The translations under genes were made by a program, and so were the position numbers. Shown piece after piece: positions 36,408 to 45,350 of a stretch of DNA of 64,000 nucleotides (the first letter of the stretch is position 1; each line of letters starts with the position of its first letter). The stretch covers positions 185,038 to 249,037 of the forward strand of contig NZ_LAZU01000028.1 in the NCBI RefSeq assembly GCF_000987955.1, given 5' to 3'. Under the pieces are notes generated by a model. The model was not told the origin of the DNA and searched no databases. It worked only from the letters and a program-made list of their open reading frames with translations. The stretch is from Paenibacillus sp. DMB20. GTDB taxonomy: Bacteria > Bacillota > Bacilli > Paenibacillales > Paenibacillaceae.

Positions 36408-37280
36408 ATGTCCAATCGTATTTTGGTAACTCCGGAGCAGCTTGAACAGATCTCGGCACAATTTTCGCAGTCCGGTCAGCAGGGCGGCGACATTGTACAG
36501 CGGCTTCAAGGAAGCATCATGCAAATGGAGGGACAGTGGGAAGGCATCACCCGCGAAAGGTTTTACGGAGAATACCAACAGGCTCGTATCACCATGAATA
36601 AATTCGTAGAATGCTTACATAACGTCTCGACTGAGCTTAAGCAAATTGCCGTGAAATTCCGTTCCACAGACGGATCTAGCTCAGGCACGGGAATCGGCGG
36701 CGTTCCAATGGCCGGCGCTGCGGGCGGCGTCGGCGTGATGGCAGGCGTCGGTGGCGCCGGATTGATGACTGCCGGAGCCGTTGCAGGAATTGCGGGTTCA
36801 GGCGGAGCTGGAGCTGGCTCTGCGGGCAATGGAAAAGGCTTGATGGATAAAATGATTGACGGCGTCAAAGCCGAGGGCAGCGTGATCGAAGAAAAAGAGG
36901 GCGGCTGGTGCGGAAAAGCCATAACCGGAAGTGCCAAGGCCAACATCGTTGAAGGTGTTTCTGCCGAGGGCGCCGTTGTCGAAGCGGGCTATGAAAATGA
37001 TCATGTTAAAGGGTCCGTAAGTTTGGCGAAGGCTGAAGTAGAAGCTTCCGTTAAGGATGGAACCTTGAGCGTGGGTGCCGAAGCGACCTTAAACAAATAT
37101 GAAGGGGGAGTCAAAATTCCTCTTCCATTTACGGACAAAGAGTTGAATATTGGCGGATCGGCATCCCTCGGAGTCGTTGGAGCGTCAGCGGAGGTCGGCA
37201 AAAAAGGATTGAAGTTCCATATTCCTCTCGGTCCCGGTGCAAGCCTGGTCGGCGTCGGCGGAAACATAACGGTCGAATAA
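36408..37280 (+). CDS. WXG100-type type VII secretion substrate with C-terminal beta domain
   Basis: A 290-residue protein. Residues 1-90 form an ESAT-6/WXG100 helical hairpin with the WxG turn in MEGQWEGITRERFYGEYQ. Residues about 95-150 are a very Gly/Ala-rich hydrophobic stretch (GGVGVMAGVGGAGLMTAGAVAGIAGSG) that could enter a membrane. Residues 150-290 are beta-type repeats with alternating A/V-E patterns (AKANIVEGVSAEGAVVEAGYENDHVKGSVSLAKAEVEASV) and end in IPLGPGASLVGVGGN. Export by a type VII system is inferred from the WXG domain. The tail is not a known nuclease. RBS GAAGGAG at 36390. Two small genes follow closely. Confidence 0.75.
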   Translation: MSNRILVTPEQLEQISAQFSQSGQQGGDIVQRLQGSIMQMEGQWEGITRERFYGEYQQARITMNKFVECLHNVSTELKQIAVKFRSTDGSSSGTGIGGVPMAGAAGGVGVMAGVGGAGLMTAGAVAGIAGSGGAGAGSAGNGKGLMDKMIDGVKAEGSVIEEKEGGWCGKAITGSAKANIVEGVSAEGAVVEAGYENDHVKGSVSLAKAEVEASVKDGTLSVGAEATLNKYEGGVKIPLPFTDKELNIGGSASLGVVGASAEVGKKGLKFHIPLGPGASLVGVGGNITVE

Positions 37281-37297
37281 TTTTTTTAGAGAGGGGC

Positions 37298-37507
37298 ATG
37301 CGGGATATGCGAGATAAACGCATCCGGTTTAAACAGATCATGATCGCCATTGCCGTAATCGGCGTCCTGGGAACGGTCATCCCCAATCTCCTGGATGCAA
37401 GCATTCCGGCTGCGGAAAAGGCTGTCATTTGTATAGCATTCCTCGTTTGTATACCTCTTGTAGTTACAGCCGTATATTTTGTCGGAAAGAAAATAATGAA
37501 GGGTTGA
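37298..37507 (+). CDS. Small two-span membrane protein, possible immunity partner
   Basis: A 69-residue protein with a basic start and two hydrophobic helices (IMIAIAVIGVLGTVIP and VICIAFLVCIPLVVTAVYFVG). It starts 17 bases after the WXG gene and ends 6 bases before the DUF4176 gene. Small membrane proteins beside a secreted effector often give immunity; that is an inference from position and size. GAGAGGGGCATGCGGG precedes ATG 37298; ATG 37310 is an alternative. Confidence 0.55.
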   Translation: MRDMRDKRIRFKQIMIAIAVIGVLGTVIPNLLDASIPAAEKAVICIAFLVCIPLVVTAVYFVGKKIMKG

Positions 37508-37513
37508 TAATGG

Positions 37514-37804
37514 ATGGTAGAGATTCAGGAAGAGCTTTTGCCGATCGGCTCGGTTGTGAAATTTAAAGATTGGGACCAGACGCTGATGATTTACGGCAGG
37601 ATGCAGAACGATTCCAAAACGCTGAAGCGCTGGGACTATGTGGCGTGTTTCTATCCGCACGGCAATCTGACCAAGGATTCCAACATTTTTTTCAATCATA
37701 AAGACATTTCTGAAGTCGTTTTTAAGGGATATGTCAACGATGAGGAAATTGCTTTTCGGGATGCTTTGGTTGAAGGGATCGCTAAAGTGGATCAGGCCAA
37801 TTAA
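37514..37804 (+). CDS. DUF4176 family protein (type VII-associated)
   Basis: A 96-residue soluble protein matching DUF4176: LLPIGSVVKFKDWDQTLMIYGRMQ near 8, then WDYVACFYPHGN and a late helix. DUF4176 proteins are commonly encoded in type VII secretion loci and polymorphic toxin cassettes, so the assignment agrees with the WXG protein upstream. The role is unproven; chaperone or immunity are the usual guesses. ATG 37514 overlaps the previous coding region's ribosome spacing (GGGTTGATAATGG). Confidence 0.75.
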   Translation: MVEIQEELLPIGSVVKFKDWDQTLMIYGRMQNDSKTLKRWDYVACFYPHGNLTKDSNIFFNHKDISEVVFKGYVNDEEIAFRDALVEGIAKVDQAN

Positions 37805-37821
37805 CATTATATGTACAAGCC

Positions 37822-37856
37822 AAGGCCTTCGGGGAATTCCGAAGGTCTTCTTCCTT
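37822..37856 (+). terminator. Terminator of the WXG cassette
   Basis: AAGGCCTTCGG and CCGAAGGTCTT pair with one G-U, followed by a C/T tract. The rest of the 309-base gap to the rhamnose block is AT rich. A TGCTTAAGCA palindrome with T6 lies at about 38015-38031, and promoter-like words but no clean -35/-10 pair were found. Confidence 0.65.
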
Positions 37857-38113
37857 TCGTCAAACTTTATTCTTCTTGATATCGGAATGAAAAGCCTTAT
37901 TTGGATCGTTTATTTTTGAAAATAGGGAGTCTCCAGCCGAAATGATGTGATTAAATTCACGAAACATACCGTTCCGTCATTTGACCTTGTTTGATTTTAC
38001 AGTGCAATAAATCATTGCTTAAGCATTTTTTATAAAGTAAACTTAAAAACAGATAAACAAAGGAAAACAAAAATAAATGTTTGGAAAACCACGGATTAAT
38101 GGAGGCGCTCATC

Positions 38114-39391
38114 ATGCAAACGGAACTGCTGCATCCTGCGGATCAATTATTAATGATGATGGAACGGATTTACGGCTATGGCATGACAACCACGTCGGGA
38201 GGCAATCTGTCCATTCTCGATGAAAACGGAGATATCTGGATTACGCCGGCCGGTGTGGACAAAGGAGCTTTAACGCGAAGCGATATGGTATGCGTAAAAG
38301 AAGACGGAACGGTAATCGGGCACCATAAGCCGTCCAGCGAATACCCGTTCCATCGCCTCATTTACCGTTCGCGGCCCGATCTGAAGGCAGTGGTTCATGC
38401 GCACCCCCCTGCGCTAGTATCCTTCAGCATCGTCCGGCGCATCCCGAACACCAAGCTGCTCCCGAACGAAGAGCTTATTGTCGGCGAAGTGGGAATGGCG
38501 GAGTATGCTCTGCCTGGCAGCGAGTCGCTGGGCGAGAATATCGCGAAGGTTTTTGCCCGCGGAATCAACTGCGTCATGCTGGAGAATCATGGGGTGGTTG
38601 TCGGAGGCGGCCATTTGTTCGAGGCCTTCCGGGCGTTTGAGACGCTTGAATACTGCGCCAGGCTTGAAATCAACGCCCATCGGATCGGGAAACCGGTGTC
38701 GCTGCTTGAAGTAAACCGAAACAAGCCGCAACCGCAGCTCGAGGAATTTACGCCGGTTCGTTATTCCACGGAGGAGCGGGAAGTGCGAGGCGAAATGTGC
38801 CGCCTTATTTCAAGAGCGTATGATCAGAGCCTGTTTACCAGTACGCAGGGTACGTTTTCCCAAAGGCTGTCCGACGGTTCGTTCGTGATTACGCCTTATG
38901 GCGATGACCGCAAATACTTGCAGCCCGGCGATTTGGTACGCATCAAGGACGGAAAACAGGAAGCGGGCAAGCTCCCGAGCCGTTCGGTCCGGTTCCACGA
39001 GCTGATTTACAAGACCCAGCCGCATGTAAAGTCGATCATTATCGCCCACCCGCCCCATATCATGGCGTTTGCCGTCACGGATACGCCGTTTGATTCGCGG
39101 ACGATTCCGGAAAGCTATATTCTGCTTCGCGATATGCCGAAGCTCCCGTTCGGCATGGTCGTGCAGCAGGCCGATGAGGCGGCCGGACGCTTCAAAAAGG
39201 ACACGCCGCTAGCGATTGCCGCCAATGATTGCGTGGTGGTTACCGGCTCCTCCCTGTTAAATGCCTTCGATCGGCTCGAGGTTGCGGAATACAGCGCCAA
39301 AGCGTTTATCGATACGTTTGTGCTCGGTCCGGTCCGGCATATCGCCCCGGAAAGAATCGAGGAGCTCAAAGCCGCTTTCCGTTTGGATTAA
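38114..39391 (+). CDS. Tandem class II aldolase/adducin-domain protein
   Basis: A 425-residue fusion of two class II aldolase domains. The first (about 1-200) looks functional: TTTSGGNLSI, TPAGVDKG, the SSEYPFHRLIYR loop, metal ligands in VVHAHPPAL (HxH) and ENHGVVVGG. The second (about 215-425) repeats the order but degraded: QGTFSQRL replaces the GGN loop, IIAHPPHI has one upstream His, and AANDCVVVTG replaces NHG. A regulatory or structural role for the second half is inferred. The context points to a deoxysugar-phosphate aldolase accessory to RhaEW. RBS GGAGGCGC at 38101. Confidence 0.78.
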   Translation: MQTELLHPADQLLMMMERIYGYGMTTTSGGNLSILDENGDIWITPAGVDKGALTRSDMVCVKEDGTVIGHHKPSSEYPFHRLIYRSRPDLKAVVHAHPPALVSFSIVRRIPNTKLLPNEELIVGEVGMAEYALPGSESLGENIAKVFARGINCVMLENHGVVVGGGHLFEAFRAFETLEYCARLEINAHRIGKPVSLLEVNRNKPQPQLEEFTPVRYSTEEREVRGEMCRLISRAYDQSLFTSTQGTFSQRLSDGSFVITPYGDDRKYLQPGDLVRIKDGKQEAGKLPSRSVRFHELIYKTQPHVKSIIIAHPPHIMAFAVTDTPFDSRTIPESYILLRDMPKLPFGMVVQQADEAAGRFKKDTPLAIAANDCVVVTGSSLLNAFDRLEVAEYSAKAFIDTFVLGPVRHIAPERIEELKAAFRLD

Positions 39392-39407
39392 TCAACCGGT
39401 CTATTTA

Positions 39408-39477
39408 ACCCAACTAAATGCCCGTTTATTTTTGAAAAACAACTATTCAAAAATAAACGGGCATGTTATTATGGGTT
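39408..39477. other. Large perfect inverted repeat between aldolase gene and rhaEW
   Basis: Arms of 19 perfect bases (39418-39436 and 39446-39464) around a 9-base loop, with a further AACCCA...TGGGTT pairing outside. The downstream side has no long T-run on the plus strand, so it is not a clear-cut plus-strand terminator. It could be an mRNA barrier or processing site separating differently expressed parts of the block. Confidence 0.7.
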
Positions 39478-39559
39478 CAAACCAAAACGACTGAAACAAA
39501 CGATTATAGCTTGTTCAAATTGGTCGAATGAATGGGATATCCGGAGGGGAGAGCACTTC

Positions 39560-41629
39560 ATGGTTCAAAGTTTATGGGACAAATCGAAAGCAGGTCAGGC
39601 GAAACACACGTTAGACGAATTGGTGTACCGGTCCAACATCATCGGCGCAGACCGCCGGGTGTGCAACTGGGGCGGCGGAAATACGTCCAGCAAAACGACC
39701 GTGAAGGATTTTCGGGGCCGTGACGTGGAGGTCATGTACGTCAAAGGAAGCGGCTCGGATCTGGCAAGCATGAAGGCGGCCAATTTTACCGGACTGCGCA
39801 TGGACGATATCAGACCGCTGTTTGAACGTGAGCACATGCCCGATGAGGAAATGGTCGCATACCTTGCGCATTGCATGATCGACGCAAAGCATCCGAGAGC
39901 GTCGATCGAAACGCTTCTTCATGCATTCCTTCCGTTTAAACACGTGGATCATACGCATCCCGATTCCATCATAAGCCTATGCTGTGCGGATAACGGCAAG
40001 GAATTGGCCAAAGAAATTTTCGGCGACCGCTTTGTATGGGTTCCATACGTAAGACCCGGTTTCTCGTTGTCCAAGATGATTGCGGAGGGAGTGCTCGCTA
40101 ACCCGCACGCCGAGCTGGTCCTGATGGAAAAGCACGGTCTTGTTACTTGGGGAGACACCTCCGAGGCGTGTTACGCCCAGACGATCAAAATCATCAGCGA
40201 AGCAGAAGCCTTCATCGAGGCGAGAGTCAAGGATGAATTTTTGTTCGGGGGAGAGAAGTTTAAGCCGCTTCCAACCGAGGACCGGCGCCGCATGGCTGCC
40301 GACGTCATGCCGGTCATTCGCGGGGCCGTCAGCGATGCGAAGAAAATGATTTTGTCGTTCGACGATGAGGAGGATGTGCTTTCCTTTGTCTGCGGCAAGA
40401 ACTCATATGAGCTGTCCCAAGTAGGCGCCGCTTGCCCTGACCATCTCGTGCACACGAAGATGGTTCCGCTCTTTATCGACTGGGCGCCCGACAAGGACGA
40501 TGTCGAAGGCCTTAAAGCCAAGCTCGAAGAGGGCATAGCCGCTTACAAGGAGCAATATAAAGCCTATTTTGAACGGAACCGCAGCGAAGGCGACGTCATG
40601 TTTGAAGCCGCGCCGCGCGTGATTCTGATTCCCGGCATCGGGATGATCAACTCCGGCAAAAGCTGGGCGATGTCCAAAGTCAGCGGAGCCCTGTACCACC
40701 GGGCGATCGCGGTCATGCGGGGAGCGACGGCCCTTGGTCGCTTTGTATCCCTTAGCGAGAACGAATCCTACAATGTGGAGTACTGGCCGCTTGAGCTTTA
40801 CAAGCTATCCCTGGCTCCGGCGGAAGCCGAGTTTTCCCGCAAGGTGGCCTTTATTACGGGCGGAGCCGGCGGAATCGGCAGCGAAACCGCGCGCCGTTTC
40901 GTCGAAGAGGGGGCTCACGTGGTGCTCGCGGACCTTAATCTTGAAGGAGCCCAAAAGGTAGCCGCCGAAATCAACGGGAAATTCGGAGAGAACAGAGCCA
41001 TCGCCGTCAAGATGGATGTCACCGATGAGGATGCCGTCCGCAGCGCCTATGCCGAAACGGCTTTGACCTATGGAGGCGTGGATATTATCGTAAACAACGC
41101 CGGTCTGGCCACCTCCAGTCCTTTTGAGGAAACCTCGCTCAAGGAATGGAACCTCAACATGAACGTGCTCGGAACGGGGTATTTCCTGGTTGCCCGCGAA
41201 GCGTTCAAGATGATGAAAGAGCAAAGCATCGGGGGAAGCATGGTGTTCGTCGGTTCCAAAAACTCCGTGTATGCCGGGAAGAACGCGAGTGCTTACAGCT
41301 CCGTCAAGGCATTGGAAGCCCATTTGGCACGCTGCATCGCTGCCGAAGGAGGGCAGTACGGCATCCGCGTGAACACGGTTCTGCCGGACGCGATTTTGCA
41401 GGGCTCGGCCATCTGGAATTCCGGTTGGCGGAATGAGCGTGCGGCGGCTTACGGCATTCAGCCGGATGAACTCGAAGAATACTACCGCAAGCGGACCACC
41501 CTGCTCGTCAACATTTATCCAAGGGATATCGCCGAAGGCATTGCTTTCTTCGCCTCGTCCAAAGCGGAAAAAACAACCGGATGCATGCTCACGATCGATG
41601 GCGGGGTGCCGGCTGCTTTTACGAGATAG
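39560..41629 (+). CDS. rhaEW: Bifunctional rhamnulose-1-phosphate aldolase/lactaldehyde dehydrogenase (RhaEW)
   Basis: A 689-residue fusion. The N-terminal class II aldolase half (about 1-410) splits rhamnulose-1-phosphate: CNWGGGNTSSK near 30, VKGSGSDLA, the metal site KHVDHTHPD near 130, and MEKHGLVTWG. The C-terminal short-chain dehydrogenase half (about 430-689) oxidises the L-lactaldehyde: FITGGAGGIGSETARRF, NNAGLATSSPF, the catalytic YSSVKALEAH, and CMLTIDGGVPAAF. The order and length match the bifunctional enzyme of Bacillus. It produces dihydroxyacetone phosphate and lactate, which explains lutABC in the same block. RBS GGAGGGGAG at 39541. Confidence 0.92.
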   Translation: MVQSLWDKSKAGQAKHTLDELVYRSNIIGADRRVCNWGGGNTSSKTTVKDFRGRDVEVMYVKGSGSDLASMKAANFTGLRMDDIRPLFEREHMPDEEMVAYLAHCMIDAKHPRASIETLLHAFLPFKHVDHTHPDSIISLCCADNGKELAKEIFGDRFVWVPYVRPGFSLSKMIAEGVLANPHAELVLMEKHGLVTWGDTSEACYAQTIKIISEAEAFIEARVKDEFLFGGEKFKPLPTEDRRRMAADVMPVIRGAVSDAKKMILSFDDEEDVLSFVCGKNSYELSQVGAACPDHLVHTKMVPLFIDWAPDKDDVEGLKAKLEEGIAAYKEQYKAYFERNRSEGDVMFEAAPRVILIPGIGMINSGKSWAMSKVSGALYHRAIAVMRGATALGRFVSLSENESYNVEYWPLELYKLSLAPAEAEFSRKVAFITGGAGGIGSETARRFVEEGAHVVLADLNLEGAQKVAAEINGKFGENRAIAVKMDVTDEDAVRSAYAETALTYGGVDIIVNNAGLATSSPFEETSLKEWNLNMNVLGTGYFLVAREAFKMMKEQSIGGSMVFVGSKNSVYAGKNASAYSSVKALEAHLARCIAAEGGQYGIRVNTVLPDAILQGSAIWNSGWRNERAAAYGIQPDELEEYYRKRTTLLVNIYPRDIAEGIAFFASSKAEKTTGCMLTIDGGVPAAFTR

Positions 41630-41673
41630 GCCCCTGTCCTTAAGGGACAAATCGCGATTGATAATCATAATGG

Positions 41674-41720
41674 AGAGACGCTTGGAACAGGCTAACGCGG
41701 GTTTTATAGCGTCTCTTTCT
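41674..41720 (+). terminator. Hairpin between rhaEW and rhaA
   Basis: AGAGACGCT 41674-41682 and AGCGTCTCT 41708-41716 pair perfectly across 25 bases and are followed by TTCT, just before the rhaA ribosome site. Possibly an attenuator or processing stem. Confidence 0.5.
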
Positions 41721-41737
41721 AAGGAGGAAGGACTGGC

Positions 41738-42999
41738 ATGCGGCAGGATATCATTCATGCCTACGAAGAGGCCAAAAAACTTTATGAACGTCACGGAATC
41801 GACGTGGATCAGGCGCTGGAGATGCTTGGACAGGTCAAAATTTCGATGCATGCTGGCAGGGCGACGATGTAAAGGGATTTTTGTCCAAGGATCAGGAGTT
41901 AAGCGGAGGCATATCCGTGACCGGTCAGTATCCGGGCGCGGCGCGGACCGCGGAGCAGCTTCGTCAAGATCTGGAAAAGGCGTTCTCTTTCATCCCGGGA
42001 CGACACAAAGTAAATCTTCACGCCATCTATGCGGATACGGATGAAGAGGTGGAGCTGGACCGGCTTGAGCCAAAGCATTTCCGGACCTGGGTCGATTGGG
42101 CCAAACAGCAGGGTCTAGGCCTGGATTTCAATCCAACGTGTTTTTCCCATGAGAAGTCCAAAGACGGCTTTACGCTAAGCCATCACGATCCCGATATCCG
42201 CCGTTTCTGGATCGACCATTGCAAGGCATCGCGTAAGATCGGAGCGTATTTTGGCGAGCAGCTTGGTCAAACATGCGTGACGAACATATGGATTCCGGAC
42301 GGTTATAAGGATCTGCCGGTGGATCGCCTTGCTCCCAGACGGCGGTTGAAGGACGCGCTCGACGAAATTTTCGCGGAGGAGCTTAATCCGGCTCATAACC
42401 TGGATGCCGTGGAAAGCAAGCTGTTCGGGTTGGGTTCCGAGGCTTACGTGGTCGGTTCGCATGAGTTTTACATGGGATACGGGATTCAAAACAACAAGCT
42501 GATCTGCCTGGATGCCGGACATTTCCATCCTACGGAAAGCATTGCCGGGAAGCTGTCCTCCCTGGCGCTCTTCACGGACGGCATCCTGCTGCATGTCAGC
42601 CGACCGATGCGCTGGGACAGCGACCATGTCGTCATTATGGACGATGAGCTGCTGGATATCGGCAGAGAGCTGGTTCGCCACGATCTTTTGGATACCACGC
42701 ATATCGGCTTGGACTTTTTTGATGCCAGCATCAATCGCGTAGCGGCATGGGTGATTGGCACAAGAAATACCATCAAAGCGCTTCTGCGGGCGATGCTTGA
42801 GCCTGTCGATGCCTTGAAGGCCGCGGAACAAGAAGGCGATTTCACGACCCGTCTGGCCTTGCTGGAGGAATTTAAAACGTATCCGTTCGGCGCGGTCTGG
42901 GATTATTATTGCGAAAAAAATGACGTGCCTGTCCGCGAGGAATGGCTCGCCCAAGTCAAAGCTTATGAGAAGGATGTCTTGCTTAAACGCGAAGTGTAG
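41738..42999 (+). CDS. rhaA: L-rhamnose isomerase (frameshifted)
   Basis: About 420 residues once joined. It converts L-rhamnose to L-rhamnulose in the cytoplasm with divalent metals. The start [27 protein letters not shown] (ATG 41738, AAGGAGGAAG upstream) runs to MH, where one T is missing near 41850. With it the expected [17 protein letters not shown] follows and the enzyme is intact: [41 protein letters not shown], the metal-site region [15 protein letters not shown] near the end. The loss ends the first frame at codon 44. The next gene, rhaB, follows closely. Confidence 0.85.
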
Positions 43000-43042
43000 C
43001 GATGCAGCTGCCGCTGTGCCGGCTAGCATTAAGGAATGCGGG

Positions 43043-44539
43043 GTGGCCGTTAAAATGAGTATTCTTGCATTTGATCTTGGAGCAAGCAGCGGAAGGGCTA
43101 TGATTGGCCGGCTGGACGATCACGGAATAAACGTTGAGGAGATTCACCGCTTTTCCAATGATCCGGTAAGGGTAGGCAACAGACTTCAATGGGACATTCT
43201 CCGCCTGTACCACGAAATCAAACAGGGCTTAATCATAGCCGGGCAGAAGAATATGGTGCCAGGTTCGATCGGAATCGACTCCTGGGCCGTGGACTTCGGA
43301 CTAATCGACGAAGACGGGGAATTATTGGGGAATCCTTACCATTACCGGGATGCTCAAACGGGCGGAATGATGGAGGAGGTGCTGGGACGCATACCGGCTG
43401 CCGATCTATTCGGACAGACCGGCATTCAGTTTCTGCCGTTCAATACGATTTACCAGCTGGTGGCATTGAAAAAATTTCAGCCTTCCCGGCTCGCTAGTGC
43501 CAGCCGGTTATTAATGATTCCGGACTTGCTGCGGTACTTCCTGACCGGCGAAACGTTCGGCGAATTTACGAACGCTACGACGACGCAGCTGTACAATCCG
43601 CTTGCCGGCCAGTGGGACGGCGGCTTGATGAAAAGGCTTGGCATACCGGGTCATATCTTCCCAGCGGTTTTGCAACCGGGGATGGAGGCCGGGGGGCTGC
43701 GTCCGACCGTCAAGCAGGAGCTGGGGATTCCGGATATATCCGTATACACGGTTGCCGAACACGATACGGGCTCGGCGGTGGTAGCGGTCCCGGCGTTGGA
43801 ACGCGAATTTGCCTACTTAAGCTGCGGGACCTGGTCGCTCATGGGAACCGAGGTTCGGCAGCCGGTGATCAGCGGCAAGGCCCGGGAGCTGAACTTTACG
43901 AATGAGGGAGGAGCCTACGGAAGCTACCGTCTCCTGAAGAACATTATGGGCTTGTGGATCCTTCAGGAAAGCCGCCGTGCCTGGGAGAAGAAAGGACTTT
44001 TGTATTCATTTCCCGAATTGGTTAAGATGGCACAGGGGGCGGCTCCGTTTAAAACGTATATCGATCCGGACGATGAGCTGTTTCTGCCGCCGGGCGACAT
44101 GCCGTCAAGAATTCGGGAATATGCGGCCCGGACATCGCAGCCGGTTCCGGCGGAACCGGGCGAGGTGGTGCGCTGCATCCTGGAAAGTCTGGCACTCAAG
44201 TATCGGATGGTGCTTGACATGACCGAAGATCTGTCAGGAAACGAGTTCAGCGGACTTTATATGGTGGGGGGCGGAATTCACAACGAGTTTCTCTGTCAAT
44301 GGACGGCCAACGCCATCGGCAAACCGGTATGGGCCGGCCCCGCGGAGGGCAGTGCCATCGGCAATTTGGCCGTGCAGTGGATTGCCCGCGGCGAAGTTAC
44401 CGACATATGGGAAGCGCGCCGCCTGATACGCCGATCGTTCGGAGTTAAGACGTATGATCCGGAGCTTCGGACGGAATGGGAAGAGGCTTATGGTCAATTT
44501 CAGCGTTTGCTCGCCCTGAACGAACAAATTCAAAAGTAA
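43043..44539 (+). CDS. rhaB: Rhamnulokinase
   Basis: About 498 residues of the FGGY kinase family, phosphorylating rhamnulose at C1. Seen: the N-terminal ATP loop ILAFDLGASSGRAMIG, the substrate region SIGIDSWAVDFGLID near 80, AEHDTGSAVVAVPA near 250, LSCGTWSLMGTE near 270, and the C-terminal MVGGGIHNEFLCQWTANAIGKPV. A GTG start at 43043 (AAGGA seven bases before) is better spaced than ATG 43055. Order rhaEW-rhaA-rhaB-deoR completes the rhamnose pathway up to lactaldehyde. Confidence 0.9.
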   Translation: MAVKMSILAFDLGASSGRAMIGRLDDHGINVEEIHRFSNDPVRVGNRLQWDILRLYHEIKQGLIIAGQKNMVPGSIGIDSWAVDFGLIDEDGELLGNPYHYRDAQTGGMMEEVLGRIPAADLFGQTGIQFLPFNTIYQLVALKKFQPSRLASASRLLMIPDLLRYFLTGETFGEFTNATTTQLYNPLAGQWDGGLMKRLGIPGHIFPAVLQPGMEAGGLRPTVKQELGIPDISVYTVAEHDTGSAVVAVPALEREFAYLSCGTWSLMGTEVRQPVISGKARELNFTNEGGAYGSYRLLKNIMGLWILQESRRAWEKKGLLYSFPELVKMAQGAAPFKTYIDPDDELFLPPGDMPSRIREYAARTSQPVPAEPGEVVRCILESLALKYRMVLDMTEDLSGNEFSGLYMVGGGIHNEFLCQWTANAIGKPVWAGPAEGSAIGNLAVQWIARGEVTDIWEARRLIRRSFGVKTYDPELRTEWEEAYGQFQRLLALNEQIQK

Positions 44540-44553
44540 GGATGTAGAGATTT

Positions 44554-45330
44554 ATGCTGGTTGCAGAACGTTATGAGAAAATTGTACAGTTGGTCAACGA
44601 ACGGGGAAGCATTCGGGTCACCGAGCTGAGCGAGATTTGCGGAGTCACGGAAGAAACCATCCGCCGCGATTTGGACCGGCTTGAGCAGTCCGGGCGTCTT
44701 CGCCGGTCTCATGGAGGCGCGGTCAGCATAAAGGATCTGCCGCCTTCGGGGCGTTCGCAGCCGGAAATCCCTTTTACGGAGCGCGAAATCATGCATGCCG
44801 AGGAGAAGCAGCGCATTGCTGAGGAAGCGGTGAAGCTGATCGAGCCGTATCAGCGAATTCTTCTGGACGCGAGTTCCACGGCCTGGTACATGGCCCGGTT
44901 GATTCCCGATTTTCCGCTTACCGTGCTGACCAATTCGATCAAGGCTGCGGCCGAGCTGGGCGGCAAGGAAAAGATCGAGGTCATTTCCACCGGCGGCATC
45001 ATGGCGCACCGTTCCTTGTCTTTTGTAGGACCGATCGCAGAGCGGGCTTTGGATTCCTACCACGTCGACAAAGCCTTTGTTTCCTTTAAAGGAGTTCATC
45101 TCGAAAGGGGTCTCAGCGAGTCCAATGAGCTGCAGGCCCGGATTAAACATAAAATGGTGGGCATTGCCGATCAGGTTGTTTTGCTTGCGGATGCCAGCAA
45201 ATTCGGGGCTCAGGCATTCAAGCAGGTGGCTGATCTGAGCTGTATCCATACGATCATAACAGATGCCCGGCTGACGCCCGAGGATGCCGCTCCTTATAAG
45301 GAACGGGGAATCGAGGTTATTTCGGTTTGA
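44554..45330 (+). CDS. rhaR: DeoR-family transcriptional regulator (probable RhaR)
   Basis: A 258-residue DeoR repressor. N-terminal winged helix: ERYEKIVQLVNERGSIRVTELSEICGVTEETIRRDLDRLEQSGRLRRSHGG. C-terminal sugar-phosphate-binding domain: LDASSTAWYMARLI, TNSIKAAAEL, STGGIMAHRSLSFVG, ADASKFG. Position between rhaB and lutA suggests it controls this whole block in response to a phosphorylated intermediate, probably rhamnulose-1-phosphate; that is inference. Its stop overlaps the frame of lutA. A specific operator was not identified. Confidence 0.82.
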   Translation: MLVAERYEKIVQLVNERGSIRVTELSEICGVTEETIRRDLDRLEQSGRLRRSHGGAVSIKDLPPSGRSQPEIPFTEREIMHAEEKQRIAEEAVKLIEPYQRILLDASSTAWYMARLIPDFPLTVLTNSIKAAAELGGKEKIEVISTGGIMAHRSLSFVGPIAERALDSYHVDKAFVSFKGVHLERGLSESNELQARIKHKMVGIADQVVLLADASKFGAQAFKQVADLSCIHTIITDARLTPEDAAPYKERGIEVISV

Positions 45331-45350
45331 CGGGTGAACGGGGGTGCGGT

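Noticed and set aside
40805..41851. 348-codon antisense ORF over RhaEW
   Set aside because: Shadow of the dehydrogenase half of RhaEW; no recognisable domain.
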